Under the pieces are notes generated by a model that worked only from the letters and a program-made list of their open reading frames with translations, made no database searches and was not told the DNA's origin. The position numbers were made by a program, and so were the translations under genes. Positions 24,901 through 38,329 of a DNA stretch of 64,000 bases are shown here, one piece after another; position 1 is the stretch's first letter; every line of letters starts with the position of its first letter. The DNA is from Plicaturopsis crispa FD-325 SS-3 (taxonomy: Eukaryota; Basidiomycota; Agaricomycetes; Amylocorticiales; Amylocorticiaceae), in contig KN832565.1 of NCBI GenBank assembly GCA_000827205.1, positions 747,656 through 811,655 on the forward strand, read 5' to 3'.

Positions 24901-27900
24901 TATGGTGGAGCCGTCGATTTTGATGTCCGTCCGGATGAGGTGATCCACTTGGTCCTTCAGAGATCGAAGACGGAAGTGCACAGTGCCGATGTCCTCAATA
25001 TTGATTGGTGCGGACCTACTCAGGGTTATTAAAAACAAATTGTTGAGATGTTTCCGCGACTCACCATTGTGTATTGAGACCAGGGTAGGCGACAGTGAGA
25101 AGCTTGTCTGCTCCGGCGCGCAAGACATTGACGGGGCAGCGGTCGCCTGGGTTTACGACCGAACGACCTTGTGGAGGGACTCCGTGCTCTCGGAAAGAAA
25201 TAGCCTCTGGCAAATTGTTTTTGACCAAGAACCTGGGCGCGAGAGTGATGACTTTGGTCAACTTGTACTTGCCAAGGCCCTCAGTCCACGATAGCCCCAC
25301 GTGAACCTCTTGAGACTTGTTGCCCTGCGATGGAACCACAAGTTCCATCTCGGCAGCAGGGGCTTCTAAACTGAGAAGCTGGAGAGTAGACGTAGCAATC
25401 AGATAAGTCGGAAGATACATAGGTATAAACGAGACAGACTTTCGACCACGATGAGTCACCAATCTTCAAGACAAAGTCATGCCCATTGTCGTGCGGATGA
25501 GAAAGCACTGTTGGAAATGTTATGCTTAACTCCCTGATCGATGTCAAAAGTGAGCTCACTGAAAGGTAAGGGTTGCGACAAGATATCTGGTCACGATTGC
25601 ATCAGGAGGGTCTTAATATTTGGCAAAGAACTAGCATCACCTTGACGAGAGTCTCCAGCGACATCTTGAGGTCCCGAGGTACGAGTCGAGCGAGTGGTTC
25701 TGACCGAAAAAGGCGTACCCGTTTTGTTGACGACAATGAACGGGCTGTAAATTTGTACCCTGAATGCACCACCTGACTCTGGATACCGTCTGAAGGTGCA
25801 AATCAGTGTTGCACTACCAGTTAGATGGATGCTACAGCGACGACTTACACGTAGTTGAGCCGGAGGTCTAATTTACGGTCGTTTGCATCGTGCATGACAA
25901 GCCGTTTTTCTATGTCGTAGCCCGAGTTGCCATCGCTGTTGATTATCGCGAAATTGCTAGGCTTGAAGACTGTTTTTCAAAGAGAGGTTGTGTTATAGAA
26001 TATGGCTTGATTTGTAGAATGTACTTACTCGTATCTTGAACCTCGATATTTAAGAGCACGAGATGCGCCAGCTCAACTGAATGGACAGGCATTATACCAC
26101 CCTTGCGCAGATAACTTCTCCAGTTCTGATCGGTGTTCTTGTCGTATATCCTGTACTGAATATTGTATGGCAGGAGATTTTCAAGTTCAATTGGTGCGCG
26201 AAGCTTGAGGTTGATCTTGGGATATTTTCTACGGTTCTTTGAGCGGTGCGCAGCGCGCTATATATACTGCTGGGTACATACCGTGCGGTTGATTCATTAG
26301 CATCCGTTTGGACCCATCCTTGGAATCGGAAGGCAGCCTCTCGCTGATCAGCGTGGGGGCATTTGATCGTAAATGCCTTTTTGGCCATGAGGTCTTCCCA
26401 TCGAATCGACGAGCACCACTTGTAACCAAAGCCCTCTGAGTATTTCGTCAGCTGTCAGTGCTTGAGCATACAGGCATGGATACTTACGATCTGGTTGTAT
26501 TCGTATGCGATTTCGGGTAACGGCCTCGATTGGCAAAGAGTAGTCCTGACCCGGTGCTACAGGATGTCCAGCATTAGTGAATCTATATGTCTATCCATTT
26601 GACGCAACACACCGATTTTCTCCAGGGAGTACACGGGGTGTCCAGCATCATCAACTAATGTTACCTCCACTGGGTACAGTGTTTGGTTTTCTACCTTGTA
26701 GGTAGACCGTATTGTGACCACCTTCACGTTGTCTTGAACTTTCACCTCGCAGAGAAGCCGGTTGGGGTATTTTTCCGTGCGAGGCCTGAGCGAGAATGTA
26801 TATTCTCCTTCGCGGTCAACGGGGACGCTACGAAGCTGCTCCCAGGACTTGCCCACAAACTGAATGCCAATGCTATGCTGTCCAGATGAAGCAACATGCT
26901 GTACGAGAGAGGGTTAGTGACAGCAGTAGTTGCTGTGAAAAAAACGATCACCTCGCGCATGGTTTTCCAATCATCGAATCTCCAGTCGACAATTTGATCA
27001 TTTCCGACCTTGACAGCAGCTACGTCTTTGGCGCTAACACTTCCGTCGATATCGGACCAGATGAAGATAGGCGATCCTGTGCGGTTGCGTATACGATAGG
27101 GTGCGTAGCTCCCGCGAGCCTTCTGAAGTATACGATCACCTTCTTTACCCCATTGTCTCAAGGTAGTGAGAGCAAGTTCAACGAATGTGGTACTGATGTT
27201 CAAGTCAAGACGTTCTCGAGACGATATCGTGGCCTTGATGCCAGCTGTTGGATCGTCCTTCCCGGCCTATAGGATTGTTTGTTCAGTACGATGCAGAATG
27301 AGTTGAACACGTTCTTACCGTGATCGTGAAAGTCCAAGGATCGATTACTAAACATTGGTACAATTTGGTAAATACAAGACGACAATTGCATAAAGGACAC
27401 TTACGAGGTTCCCAATGAGAGTTCGTGAGGTTCCAGTAGCTTATTTGAGTGGCCAATGTCGTCGTTGCCTGCAGCTAGAGAGAATGTGAGCCGACATATC
27501 TCTCTACACCACGTTTGACCACCATGTAGTTACCTCACTAGACCAATCTTTAGCCCCGATAATGAAGGGCTTGACCTTCAGGTGCAGCATGGGCTGTTCG
27601 TACATATCGCCTATGAGGACTAGACGGAAACCGTCGAATGAGCCTTTCAGCTGCACACACGTTAGCTCGCGATATCAACAGAGCTGCGCGGTCAATATAC
27701 CTGTTCCTTTGACATCAAAACATGAGCTTTCCCTATGGGCTGCACTCGAGATTTCCCGCCCATGGTGGAGGAAGTTCGTCCTTGGGCGATCAAGGATCTC
27801 GAGGTGGAATCATTCTCAGACGGCTGGGCGGGCTTTTGGGAGGCACCGTAGAGCTCGATCGCTTTATTGACGATCGCTGTTATCATGTTAATGTCACGGT

Positions 27901-30900
27901 ACGAAGCGCGGAAGACCAGGGGCTTCATGGCTAATTCAATGCTCATCATCTGCTGCTGCGACGACGACGTGCGAGTTGTCCGGTTGTCCAAAGAGAAAGT
28001 GAGATCTACATCGTCCAAAAAACGAACATCATCTGAAGGCTTGCCCATCCGTAGGAGGGACATGCCAAGCCGATTCACCGTAAGTGCCATGACACCCTGG
28101 GCATTGACTTTGGGATCAGCCAATGCTGAACAACAACGATACAATGCACGTACCTGCTGTGATAGTAGTATTTGGTTGATAGACAAGCGAATAGCTTGTG
28201 AGTCAGGGTCCGCGTCGTTTTCCAGAACGCTGACAGAAACGTCGTGAAGATCAACTCGGAAGTCGAGGTGGGATTCTTGCACAGGGTCCTGGTTAGCTGC
28301 GTTGGGCTGCTCGACGACTTGAGACTCGGCTTCTTGACCCGTAGGAAGGGCGCTTGTGGCAAAGTCCAAGAGAGCGATGACAGGATCGACAGCGAAGATC
28401 ACTCGTGGGGAATCGACCGTCAAAATCGCCAACGCAGAATTATCCTTCCCGCCTGACATCGTATACAGAATCATGAACTGATTCCGGTCGTGGTGGGCAG
28501 CGGGGATGATTTCGCGGAACTTCGAGCTCCCAGGCCTCGTGTTGCTCATCGTGAACGACTTCAAGACCACTTGGGCCTCGCCTGCGCCGTCTGAGAGCAT
28601 CTTGAATCGCAGCGAGTTCTCGTTGAGCGCAAACCTTGCGATACCGTGATCCTTGAGATTTGATTCGTGCGTAGCCTGGGAATCATAGAGATGAAGCTTG
28701 ATGGCGCCCACAGTCACGACCAGATCGACGGTGGTCCAGCTCCTTGTCGAGGGGTTGGTCCTGAGTTCTGGTTCGAGATCAACGAGAGAATGCTCTGGGG
28801 GAGGCGGGGATTCGTGGAGGCTGGCCTTGGATGAAGCTGCCGACTGCGCCTGGGTGTAGCCTTCCGGGGCACCTGCCAGAACGCGAGGGATGGACAGGAA
28901 AAGCGCCATCAACAGCCCATACTGTACCTGCGTCAAATGTAGCTTGACGTCTGAGATCTTGACGGATACCTATGGGGAAATCAGCTCTAGTGATACTCCA
29001 TGTATATAACATCTCGGGGTTACCTGTGTGTCGGGGTAGTCGCTGTCTTGCGAGCGGTCGATGTCGTTGGTCTGAATAACCTCGGCGCCGATGTCGATTT
29101 CGTCGATCAATTTGAGCTGCGAGGGTTGGCCGTCGTAGAATATCTTCGAGAAACAATGAATACCCGATAGGCTGGCAGAAATCTTGTTGACAGCTCCTTC
29201 GTACGAATTCTGCGCGTTGATTTGTCCCAAGCGGAGGGCCAAGACATCTTGGGAATGGACGGTATCGGACGGGATGACGACGATCGGGGACTTGATAGAC
29301 ACCTCGAAATGCATGCGTTCGATTTCAGACGCAGTCTGGACTGCTGCTTGGGTAGCAGCGTCGTAAAGGCCCTTAAGTTTGGCGAGCTTCGACACGAACA
29401 GATATATGTCGTGGATGGGCTGCTCGAGGTAGTGCAGCTTCACCGACGCCGCGTTGAGGTATACAGACGACTTGATGCCTTTGTACGAGTCTTCGTTGGG
29501 ATCGAACGTCTGGTAGCGGAACTCTGCAAAGTTGTCGCCCTCGATGGACATGATTTGCTTGAAGTCGGGGACGGCGGTTTGGATATCTGAGTCGTCCGTG
29601 AGCGCGAGGCTGCCCAAGCGGCCAGTGATGCGCATGGTGTTCCCCCACAATATCACACCAACATCTGCGGTGGATAAGGACAACGTAGCCAGATTGGTCT
29701 CGCCGTTGACAAGGATTACTGTATACGACATTAGAAAGTGAATAACGATAAATTTAGAAGCTAGGTTACCTTCGACACTTGCAAGATTGACCCCCACGCG
29801 AATCTTTCCAGATGCTGTGTTAGCGGTTTGTTGAGCCGTGTTGAGTGCGACCGCGTCGCCTTCGTCCTCTCGCCGCTGAATGGTCACGGTGTCCGCTTTG
29901 GGGACAAAAGTAGTCATGATGAAATCGTAGAGGGTCAAAACGGGTTCTGGTGCGGCACGGAATATGAAAGTAGATATCTTGACGTCGACGCTTTGGTCCA
30001 CGCCCTCGTAGATGGTCAAGAACTCTGGGGACTCTTTCTGCACTCGCTTGTAGGTGACGGTTAGTAGATCTTTGTCTTGAGGAGATTCGCCATCCGCAGA
30101 TGACATGAATCTGATAGGATTGCCCGAAGGTCGTTCTAAGTTCATCGCTAGCGACCTGTCATTCCAGTCAGAAGAATGTTGAACTATGATCTTTATAAAG
30201 CATACCTCAAGTTCACATCGACAGCCATGTCATACTTTGCCAAGGCCAACGCCAGACCAAAGTGCTCGAGCGAGACATTCCCCAGAGGCTTTTCACCCCC
30301 ATTGCCGGTTGATTTAGAAATGGACGCCCGCAGCGCGTCCACTTCGAAGTTGAGCTCGAATATATGTTGGTGCAACTCCGGGCGCTGCAAACGTCAATTA
30401 GAAACTGTAGTTTAACATTGTGCACGCCGAAACGAAACGGGGAATGAACGACATACCTCCGTCCCGTCTTCAGCCTCGTAGAACTGGTCTTCAGCCGAGT
30501 TCGATTTACCCTCCGTCTCGTCGTCGTCGTCATCATCATCTTCGACGTTGTACTCGGCCCCCGACCCGCCAAAAAGGGGAAGATGAAACGCGCTGCTAGA
30601 TGCCGTGCTTTTCTGCGTCGGCCGTACCACACTCTGCTCCGACTGCCCTCCCCCCTCGTCGTCAAACTTCGGAATGCACACGTCGACCAGACGCATCAAC
30701 GACTTATACTTCGTATCCGAAAAGTTAACCTGCAGCGCCGGCAGCTTTCCCGACACCTTAATCCTCGCCAGGTTAAACGCGCTCGGCACAATAGAGTTCT
30801 GAACCTGCAAATCAATATTGATGCGCTCGAGGATGTGCAGCGAGTCGCTGTCACTCGAAGTGAGCGCTTCCCGGCACGATTGCAGGTCGTTTCCGATGAG

Positions 30901-33833
30901 GAACTGCGCTGCCTTGAGTTTGAGCGAGAACTTGTCGTACATGAGGGACTCGAGGCGTTTGTAGTCCGCGTCGCTGTAGGTCTTGTTGCGCTTGAGGTGC
31001 ACTTCGCGGACGGCGTCTTTGTCGGCGAGGTCGCTCTCTATGGCGATGTGGCCGGCGTCGATGACGAGGTGGGTGCATTGCTTGGTGGTGACGCTATCCG
31101 GCACGATTGTTAGAAATTGCTAGAACCGAGAGATGAGAGGTATTTACTCCTCGGGTATGATGATAATCGGAGCGTTCATGTCCATCTGGATGTCGATCGT
31201 CTTGTGCGACTGAAGTGCATATTCCAGACCAGCGCGAGTCTCGTTCCGGAACTCTTCCAGGGTTTTGGTGGCGACGTTCTAGGTAGGCATAAGTTCAAAG
31301 GAGCACCAAAAGGAACTAAACATGGGCCTACAAGAAGGGCCTCGACCGACTCCAACTGGCTCGCGGGCGGCTTGAAGAACTTGTAGACAGCCTCGACATA
31401 TCCCTTGTGATAAATCACCTCCATATGCCTCAGCCGCACCGTCAACGCATTATCCGCGCGTTCGTCCAGGGGGTTCTTCTCGAACTTCGCATAGAAGAAC
31501 GGGTCCTCGATAGCCGCTCCAGACCTTTTCCCCTTCCCCTTAATCTCCTGCGTCCTGAACACCTGGTCGTCGTTCGGCTTGTCGTCCTCCACGTGCACGA
31601 TCTTCGGGTACAGCGTGCCCTTCGTCGTCCCGTCGAACACGCCAAACCCGCCCAACGAGATCTCCGACTCGAAGTTATCAGGCCTCTGTATGAACGACGC
31701 CTGGAACACGTCGAACACGATCGATATAACCTCCTTCCCCTCCCCATGCGGGTCCGACTTCAGCACGAACGATCCCCTATCCAGCTTCGCGCCTACACGC
31801 GCTTTCAGCGCGTCCCTTGGTGGCTGGAACGAATCCGCCAGCGCGGACTTCTCGTCGTAGTCCAGGACGTCGTACAGCTCCTTCCTTTGCTCCTCGGTCA
31901 TGGGCCCGCCGAACCCGGGGTCGTCTTTCGATTTGTCTGACTCCTCGGAGGAGGAGGAGCCCCAGATCCAGGCGCCCCAGCCTTTGGCGGGGGCTGGGGC
32001 CGCCTTTTGCTTGTCCTCTTCGATTTTCTTGCGGGTGGCGATGTCTTTGCGTAGGTACGACCGCGCGATCGAGCGGTAGAAACGGATGTCCTCGTAGGAC
32101 AGCTTTCGCTCGAGCACCTCGAGTAGTTTTAGATCCTGTGGTGCACGTCTCAGTTAATGAAGGCTTGTGTCCAGAGGAGAGGAACGTACAGTCCCTGCGA
32201 GCGTGTTCGACACTTTTTTCTGGAACAATTCAACATATTTCTTGCGATCGTCGCGCCGCTGCGCGAAATGCGCCCACGTCCACGTCTCATGGCGTTCATG
32301 CACACCCTCCAAAATCGCCTTGCCCGCAAACCTTAACAGCGCCCTCGGCCGATTCTCCTTGAACTCCTCGTCGCTTGGCCGGAATTTCCGATACTACATA
32401 CCACCCATTATTAGCTCCAGCGCATAAGTAGCTAGCATATTCCAGGGCTGCAGACGCACCTGGTGCTGCCGCGTGTACACGTGATACATGTCCAGCAGCG
32501 AGATGACGTCGCGGTACTGGTTGTCGTCTAGCGTCACGCCGATCTCGTCGAACAGGAGCTGGGCGTCGAATCTGGGCGTGTCTTTGTCGACTTTGTGGTT
32601 CATTGTGATCTAGATGGAGCAGCAGACGGTGTTAGTCCGATGAGGGAGCGATGGGAGCCCGTGGACTTGCCCTGCCTTCGCCGGACACCGGCTTCAGGAT
32701 GAATTGGTGCTCGGTCGACTGGTTGTCTTGGGATATCTGGGATCTGTTAGCTTCTAGACGACGATGGACTCATAGAGCGACGTACCAGAGCCGAGAACTT
32801 TTCGATGGCCTCAGCCGGAGGAAGCCCCGCCATACTGGCAGAATCAGTGTCGAAGTAGAGTGCGAGAGATTGAAGGTTCGCGAGCTGAAAAGGTTGAGCA
32901 CTAAGAAATGGAAGAGACGGCACGATGTGTTACCTTGTGAATGGCACCAGCTGTGCTTTCGATAAATGCTGCTTCCCAGTTCTCGTTTACTGATACTGCC
33001 GTAAAACCGGCCAAGGTTACACCAGCCGCGAAGGGGTGCTGTAAAAATCGTGCTAAGCGTATTGCATACACAATGAATGTGGAGAACTTACGCCTGGGAC
33101 ACTCAGCTTATCCTCGTAACGGATGTGTATGTTCTTGACGGTCACCTGGAGATTGTTGATGATTTTTGCCACCAATGATTCCCACAGGCCCTTCGACTGC
33201 TGCCCATCGCCTAAAAGTAGGATTAGCGGTGATTTTCTTGTTTGGAGTGTGTGCTAGCATACCACCGTCTACTTCAGCTTGACCCCGCATGTGCAGTAAC
33301 TCTGCATTTTCGAGGCGCTCCGCCTTGGTGGCCTGCAAGCGCTGCTCCTCCTCTTCCGGGTCGACGTTCGTTTGCGGAGACGGCACTACGAGAAGGTACA
33401 CGTCTTCGATCCAGACTTCCACGGGCTGATTGCCTAAATTCATCCAATGCAGCGACAATGTGAACTTGCCGAGATGGCCTACGCGAGGTGTCAGCTCGTG
33501 TACGCGCGATTGACCAAACGTTCTCCACCTTCAAGCACGTCTACGGGCAATCGAAACTTGTCCAGTGCGCCCTTCTTGAGGCGCAGGTTCCTCAACGTCA
33601 ACTGGCCTAGCATGTCGTTCCTCAGCACGGATCACTCGCAGCATCGTGTATGGGTTCACGCACCTTGTCCGATCCCATAATTCACTTGGTTCATGTCCAA
33701 ATTCTCGACATACGGGGCGAGTATCCGATTGAACAGCTGCAGGTGTCTCGATAGTGAGCGCCCACCCACGAACGAACACGCGTTAAGGACATACGACGTT
33801 CAGGACCTCTTTGCCCGGGTCCAACCACCACAT
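21957..33833 (-). CDS. VPS13: VPS13, bridge-like lipid transfer protein
   Basis: This very large gene is broken by some 30-40 short introns and codes for roughly 3,000 or more residues. The start ATG at 33833 opens the chorein N-terminus (MWWLDPGKEVLN, later LRLKKGALDKF and VKNIHIRYEDK), the signature entry of VPS13. Middle exons (about 32.4-26 kb) carry the extended repeating-beta-groove region. The VAB/SHR-binding region is near 25.65-25.74 kb (YSPFIVVNKTG). The APT1-like region is near 24.1-24.3 kb (QVDNQLHDAIYPV) and the VPS13 C-terminal region near 23.3-23.6 kb (DIFYEPFNGVVMHG). The last exon holds a PH-like domain (LLTASRVLSFWSKKL). VPS13 moves bulk phospholipid between organelles at contact sites. 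I did not fix every exon boundary. The gene is divergent from the small gene at 34685. Confidence 0.93.
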
Positions 33834-34684
33834 TTTGACGAGGCGGGCTCGTTCGCGCTATACACAGAAATTTCGTTTCGTTTCGTTTTCTGGTTTTTCC
33901 TTTTTGTACTTGGTTGAAGGATAGGAATTGGTTGTGCCGGTCGAGGAGATGGAAATGTTGCGGACTTGACTCTGGAAATTGGCAAGTCCGTCGTGGTCAC
34001 GTGGCATTACGATACCGCTACATCATGCCGCTGTTTAGACTCTGTCCCAGATCCATCTAATTCAAAGCGCGCTCCACGATTAGTTTGAGTACGAGTCTAT
34101 CAGAACGAGTAACGAGTCTACGACAGTCCGAGCCCAGCAGAGAGCACTTCGAGGTCGAAACCTCTTGTCACTTTGAACTTGAAGGCTCGAGAGCGCTCCT
34201 CGACATGCCAAGCGACCAGTCCAGTTCAAGTCCAGCCAAGTCTTTGCGTATCTTTGCTTCCGTTATATTGGCCCACGTGAAATTTCTCCAACTGGAAATT
34301 AGACCCCGCCCCCGCACGCTCGGCCCCGCATTCTGTGCGCACCCCGCAAAATGATCGTCCATAGCAAAGTCGAGACGCGTTGTGTCTCGCCTTGAAGCTG
34401 TTTCTCCGTTAAGTCGTGGGTGCATTTACATATACAGACACTTGTCGAGGCCCTGCGCGGTGCCAACTCGGTGCGAAGTTTCCAAGAAGTTTCATAGCGA
34501 ACGCAATCTGGAACGAGGTAAACGTCGACCACGGTCCCGATCACTCCCGTTTAGGCCCGACTCTATCCGCGTGACATGGCAACAAGCACCTGTATATTTA
34601 CATCGTGCGCACACCAGGTTCAAGTTTTTTTGAATCCTCTCCTGTCCGCCCTCCACCCCCGCAAAAAATCTACGCACCGGCAAA
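33834..34684. promoter_or_regulatory. Divergent intergenic region, VPS13 and small gene
   Basis: These 851 bp lie between two divergent start codons. They hold no convincing coding sequence or RNA gene. Direct repeats of CGAGTCTA/ACGAGT appear around 34090-34120. Confidence 0.45.
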
Positions 34685-35464
34685 ATGTCTTCAGCCATGG
34701 TATCCCATGCATCGAGCTCGCCTAGCATGCTAGAGCACTCCAAGCGGACCGCCGAAGTAGTTCTTAACGAGGTTTGTGCGCTGTGCACTGTGCAAACGCT
34801 GCTCGTGTGACACTGACGTTCGGCCTCATCCGCAGCTTGGAAGCCTCTGCGATGCAGTGGAACCGTTTACGCAGTGAGCATCACCATGACGTTTGCCGCC
34901 AGGGCGAGCGCGCCGGCGGATAAGCGAACTGACGCGGTCTCGACTGTTCAGGCTAATTGGCCGGGCAGGCCAATCAGTGCGTCTCCATTGCACGATCCCG
35001 ACATGGGCACCCTCCTCAGACACTTGTGCGTATCCTGCGCCATATCTCCAGTCCCGATCATACTGAGCGTGCACTATAGGCCTCGACTTGCTTGACTTTC
35101 ACGATTTGCGCTCTCGGTTCCTCATTTTCATCCACAAAGTACTGGAGTCGCTCCGGGCGTCTGGGGTAAGTCGATGACGCGGTGTCTATGGGAGTCTGGA
35201 GCTGATGTGACGGTCTGCAGGTATATGCGACATACCATCTAACACCATCGAACTCGCCGCTCTGTCTGATATGCGCGCTGCCCCCCGATATGAGTGCATT
35301 CAAAGCGCAACATGCCGCTATTGATGCCCTTCAACACACACACCTCGATAAAAAGTCAGTCCACGACGGCCAGTGCCAGTATTTATACCATCTGACGGCG
35401 TAACCCCAGAGATAATGTGATGCTCGCCGACCTGGAGCACGGGCCTGCCTTAATCATAACCTGA
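34685..35464 (+). CDS. Hypothetical small protein, six short exons
   Basis: I assembled exons 34685-34771, 34836-34873, 34952-35025, 35080-35165, 35221-35354 and 35410-35464. All donors are GT and acceptors AG, phases agree at all five junctions, and the result is 157 residues ending in a stop. None of the exons alone is long enough to be noticed. The protein starts MSSAMVSHASSS and has a compact middle (CLDLLDFHDLRSRFLIFIHK, then VLESLRASGVYATYHL) and a segment with Pro and Cys (SPLCLICALPPDM). No signal peptide or membrane segment is clear. I do not recognise a family. An alternative acceptor at 34968 would read well locally but breaks phase downstream. Confidence 0.55.
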
Positions 35465-35865
35465 CGTTACTTCCTTTGCGTCAGTGTCTCCCAAATAGCA
35501 TCGGACTCCCCATATTTTTGCATTATTCCCCCGTTTCCCTCGGCATCTCTTCACCAACTTGACTGTGTAAATTAGGATTGTTGGATCTCTTCTCTCACTT
35601 AGACCATGCATAATATACAGCGTACTCTTGAAGCGGCGAGTGAGGCAGAAAAGTGAGGCGCGCGGCAATCGCGGGTGGTTGCCGTGCTCGGACATGTGAT
35701 TTGAAAGGCCGACATGGACCCCCGGTGATTGGCTACGAGTCTGTGACTTTCCACGCGACGCGTCACAAACCGGCCGCATATTTTTTGGACCACTTTTCGT
35801 TCCCCAAACTCTTGATCCCGGTCCTCCTCCTCGTCCCGCCCGCCCTCGTCTGTTCTCTATCCCCC
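35465..35865. promoter_or_regulatory. Upstream region of the elongase gene
   Basis: This is non-coding sequence between tandem plus-strand genes. A long open frame runs in from 35653, but that segment looks like leader rather than protein. No specific site was recognised. Confidence 0.4.
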
Positions 35866-37141
35866 ATGGCTCCCATCGCTGATTTTATTCTTGAATATGT
35901 GCCCTTACCGTCCCTACCGTCCTACCTAGTCTCGTACATTCCGGGCCAGACCCCGCTGTCGACCGCCCCAACCGTGTTCACTGCGCTGGCAGGTTATCTG
36001 GCGACGATATTCGGTTTACGCGAAGTTATGAAGGACAGGCAGCCGCAGAAACTCAATGCGCTCTTCCAAGTCCACAACGTCATCCTCAGCGGTGGCAGTC
36101 TCATCCTGCTCGTCCTAATGCTCGAGGAGATCCTTCCTATAGTTTGGAACCACGGCATATACTACGCGATCTGCGCCGAGGAATCGTGGACACCCGTAAG
36201 CGCGATTTTGGCTCTCTGCGTGGGCGAACCGACGAGCTGACTGCGCGTCGTTATGCAGAGGATGGAGTTCTACTACATGATTAATTATTATTTCAAATAT
36301 CTTGAACTCCTCGACACAGTTTTCCTCGCCATGAAAAAGAAGCCTCTTGGTAGGATCCGCTTCTCTATGGTGGATCCACGCGTGCTCATGCCTTCTTGTG
36401 ACAGCCTTCCTGCACGTTTTCCACCACTCGGCCACGGCACTCCTGTGCTTCACGCAACTCGGCGGCAAGACCAGTGTGGTGAGTGGTCCACGTATAGGCA
36501 AAGTTGTAGGGCCGTGCGCTGATGATCACTGCAGTCTTGGGTCGTCATCACGCTTAACCTCGGTGTTCACGTTCTGATGTGTGAGTAGAGCGCAGATTCG
36601 GCTGCTCAAGCGAATAGTCAGCTGACGGGTGTACAGACTATTACTATTACGCGACCGCCGGTGGCGCGAAAATCTGGGTAGCTTTTCTATCACTCCTCGC
36701 ACCATTTTGCCGCGTCTAACATTGCGGGGGATACAGTGGAAGAAATACCTGACACTGATGCAAATTACTCAATTCGTCATTGACCTCGGCGTAGTGTACT
36801 TTGGCAGTTGGTGTCTTTTCACTTCACGGTCGAGTGCGAGGACATTAGCCAATTCTTCGATGGCAGGTTTCCAGCATTTTGCGTACGCTTATCGCCCAGA
36901 CTTGCCCCACGTCGGCAACTGCGCGGGGACGGAGAACGCGGCGCTCTTTGGATGCGCGCTTCTCACGAGCTACCTCGGGTTGTTCATCAACTTTTACCTG
37001 CAGACGTACAAGAAGCCGGTGAAGGGCGGCAAGGCGGTCGGGAACGGCGCGGCCAAAGCCAACGGAAATGCGTGAGTGTCCTCTCGCACGTTCGTCTGCG
37101 CAACTCTTGCTGAAGTGCACGACAGGGCGAAAAAGGAGTGA
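35866..37141 (+). CDS. ELO-family fatty-acid elongase (3-ketoacyl-CoA synthase)
   Basis: Eight exons (35866-36195, 36259-36349, 36405-36478, 36535-36580, 36637-36677, 36737-36806, 36867-37071, 37126-37141) give 290 residues, the usual ELO size. Family marks are KYLELLDTVFLAMKKK, the catalytic histidine box FLHVFHHS (HxxHH), a tyrosine run (YYYYY) and TLMQITQFVIDLG. Several membrane segments surround them. The enzyme condenses malonyl-CoA with acyl-CoA in the endoplasmic reticulum during long-chain fatty-acid elongation. The last coding exon is only 16 nt and ends the lysine-rich tail with AKKE, which is close to, but not, a canonical di-lysine ER-retrieval signal. The chain-length class cannot be read from the sequence. 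Confidence 0.9.
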
Positions 37142-37449
37142 GAGCGGTGTCGGTCGGGCACGGGGGCATGAGTCCAACAAGGATAATGATTCTTCATGAA
37201 GAACAACGCACGGGCATACCTAACGGGCAACATTTATTGGCTCTAATATTTACTAGACAAACTGTGTTTTGAACCTCTCTTCTTCTCCGCTTCTCCTCTA
37301 CTTACTTACTCTGCCAATTCCGCCACCCCGCGTATAGTCGTTCGTTGAAATAGGCTGCCGTGTATACACTCTTTTTTTGTGGCGACTCACAATGTGCGAA
37401 CAGACGACGGGAACTTGTTTACCGGGCGTCGCAGAACACTAAGATTACC

Positions 37450-38329
37450 GGGGATTTTTCGGAAACTTTCGGAAACTCGAAAAATCCCTCCAGGCCGATT
37501 CTCGTCAATTCATCTGGACGTATTTTTGTTGAAAGATCCCTTCAGCCAAATCATGCAGTAAATCCCTGGAGGACCAATGCTCCACGCCTTTTCCTGGTAA
37601 AAACCATTTAGTGGTTTCAGGTGCATTTTGCCTTGAGGGAAAATGAAGGTTATCCAGCTTGATCTAAAACATCTCATTAATGTCTTAAGCCACATTTATG
37701 CAAAAATGCCTTCATAGATTTTGACCTTTACTGAGATTCAGCTAGATATGTATCAATTTCCATGGAGTGATTTTGCGCACAATATTTGTGGACCGGTTTT
37801 GGCCCTGAATTGGGTTCAAGACTTACACATATGCCGGGCAGAAATTACAGATTATAATGATTGCAAAACCGGCCACTTCATTCGACACTATGGTCTAGCG
37901 GTTTGGCGCCCGGCGGATTGTGTATGGTCCTTGGTAGGCGCTCGTTCGAACCGCCCCCGCTTGTATAATTATATTTTTACTGTCCCTCGCTATGGACTAA
38001 TCGACACAAATATCTGTTAAGGCTGAATATCACCCAAAGGTGTCCACGCTTTTTAGCTCAGAAATCACTTCAGGTAATATAACCCTACAAATAAGTACGT
38101 CCAGAGCAATCCATCCAGGGGACATTCAAGGACATTTGATATTAATTCTCCTCAAGGGAAAGACCTGAGCATATCCCTCGAAGCATTATCAAGCTAAAAC
38201 ACCTGAAGGAATAACTTACATGGATTGCAGCTACTCACGGTCTGCATAAGGTACAAGAGCCTGGACAGTTATTTATTAAAATATGCCTGGAGGGATTTTT
38301 CGAGTTTCGGAAAGTTTCCGAAATATCCC
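37450..38329. mobile_element. Inverted-repeat element with Pol III-like boxes, left copy
   Basis: About 880 bp are bounded by 46-bp inverted repeats: 37450-37495 begins GGGGATTTTTCGG and is matched by the reverse complement of about 38284-38329, with few mismatches. The interior has no long ORF but contains an A/B-box pair. A further CCTGGAGG/CCTCCAG motif recurs inside. I could not define a target-site duplication, so the class is open: a MITE, a tRNA-derived element, or a composite. Confidence 0.5.
37884..37978 (+). promoter_or_regulatory. tRNA-like internal Pol III promoter and T-run
   Basis: An A box TGGTCTAGCGG (37891-37901) and a B box GTTCGAACC (37944-37952) are about 43 bp apart, followed by TTTTT at 37974-37978. 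This arrangement fits a Pol III unit of roughly 95 nt. The flanks do not fold into a proper acceptor or T stem, so it is not a standard tRNA gene. Confidence 0.45.

Noticed and set aside
34969-35025. Alternative acceptor at 34968 in the small gene
   Set aside because: Gives an attractive local reading (HDPDMGTLLRH) but leaves the next exon out of frame; the acceptor at 34951 keeps phase through to the stop.
37884-37978. A true tRNA gene
   Set aside because: A and B boxes fit, but acceptor and T stems do not pair and no anticodon arm can be drawn.
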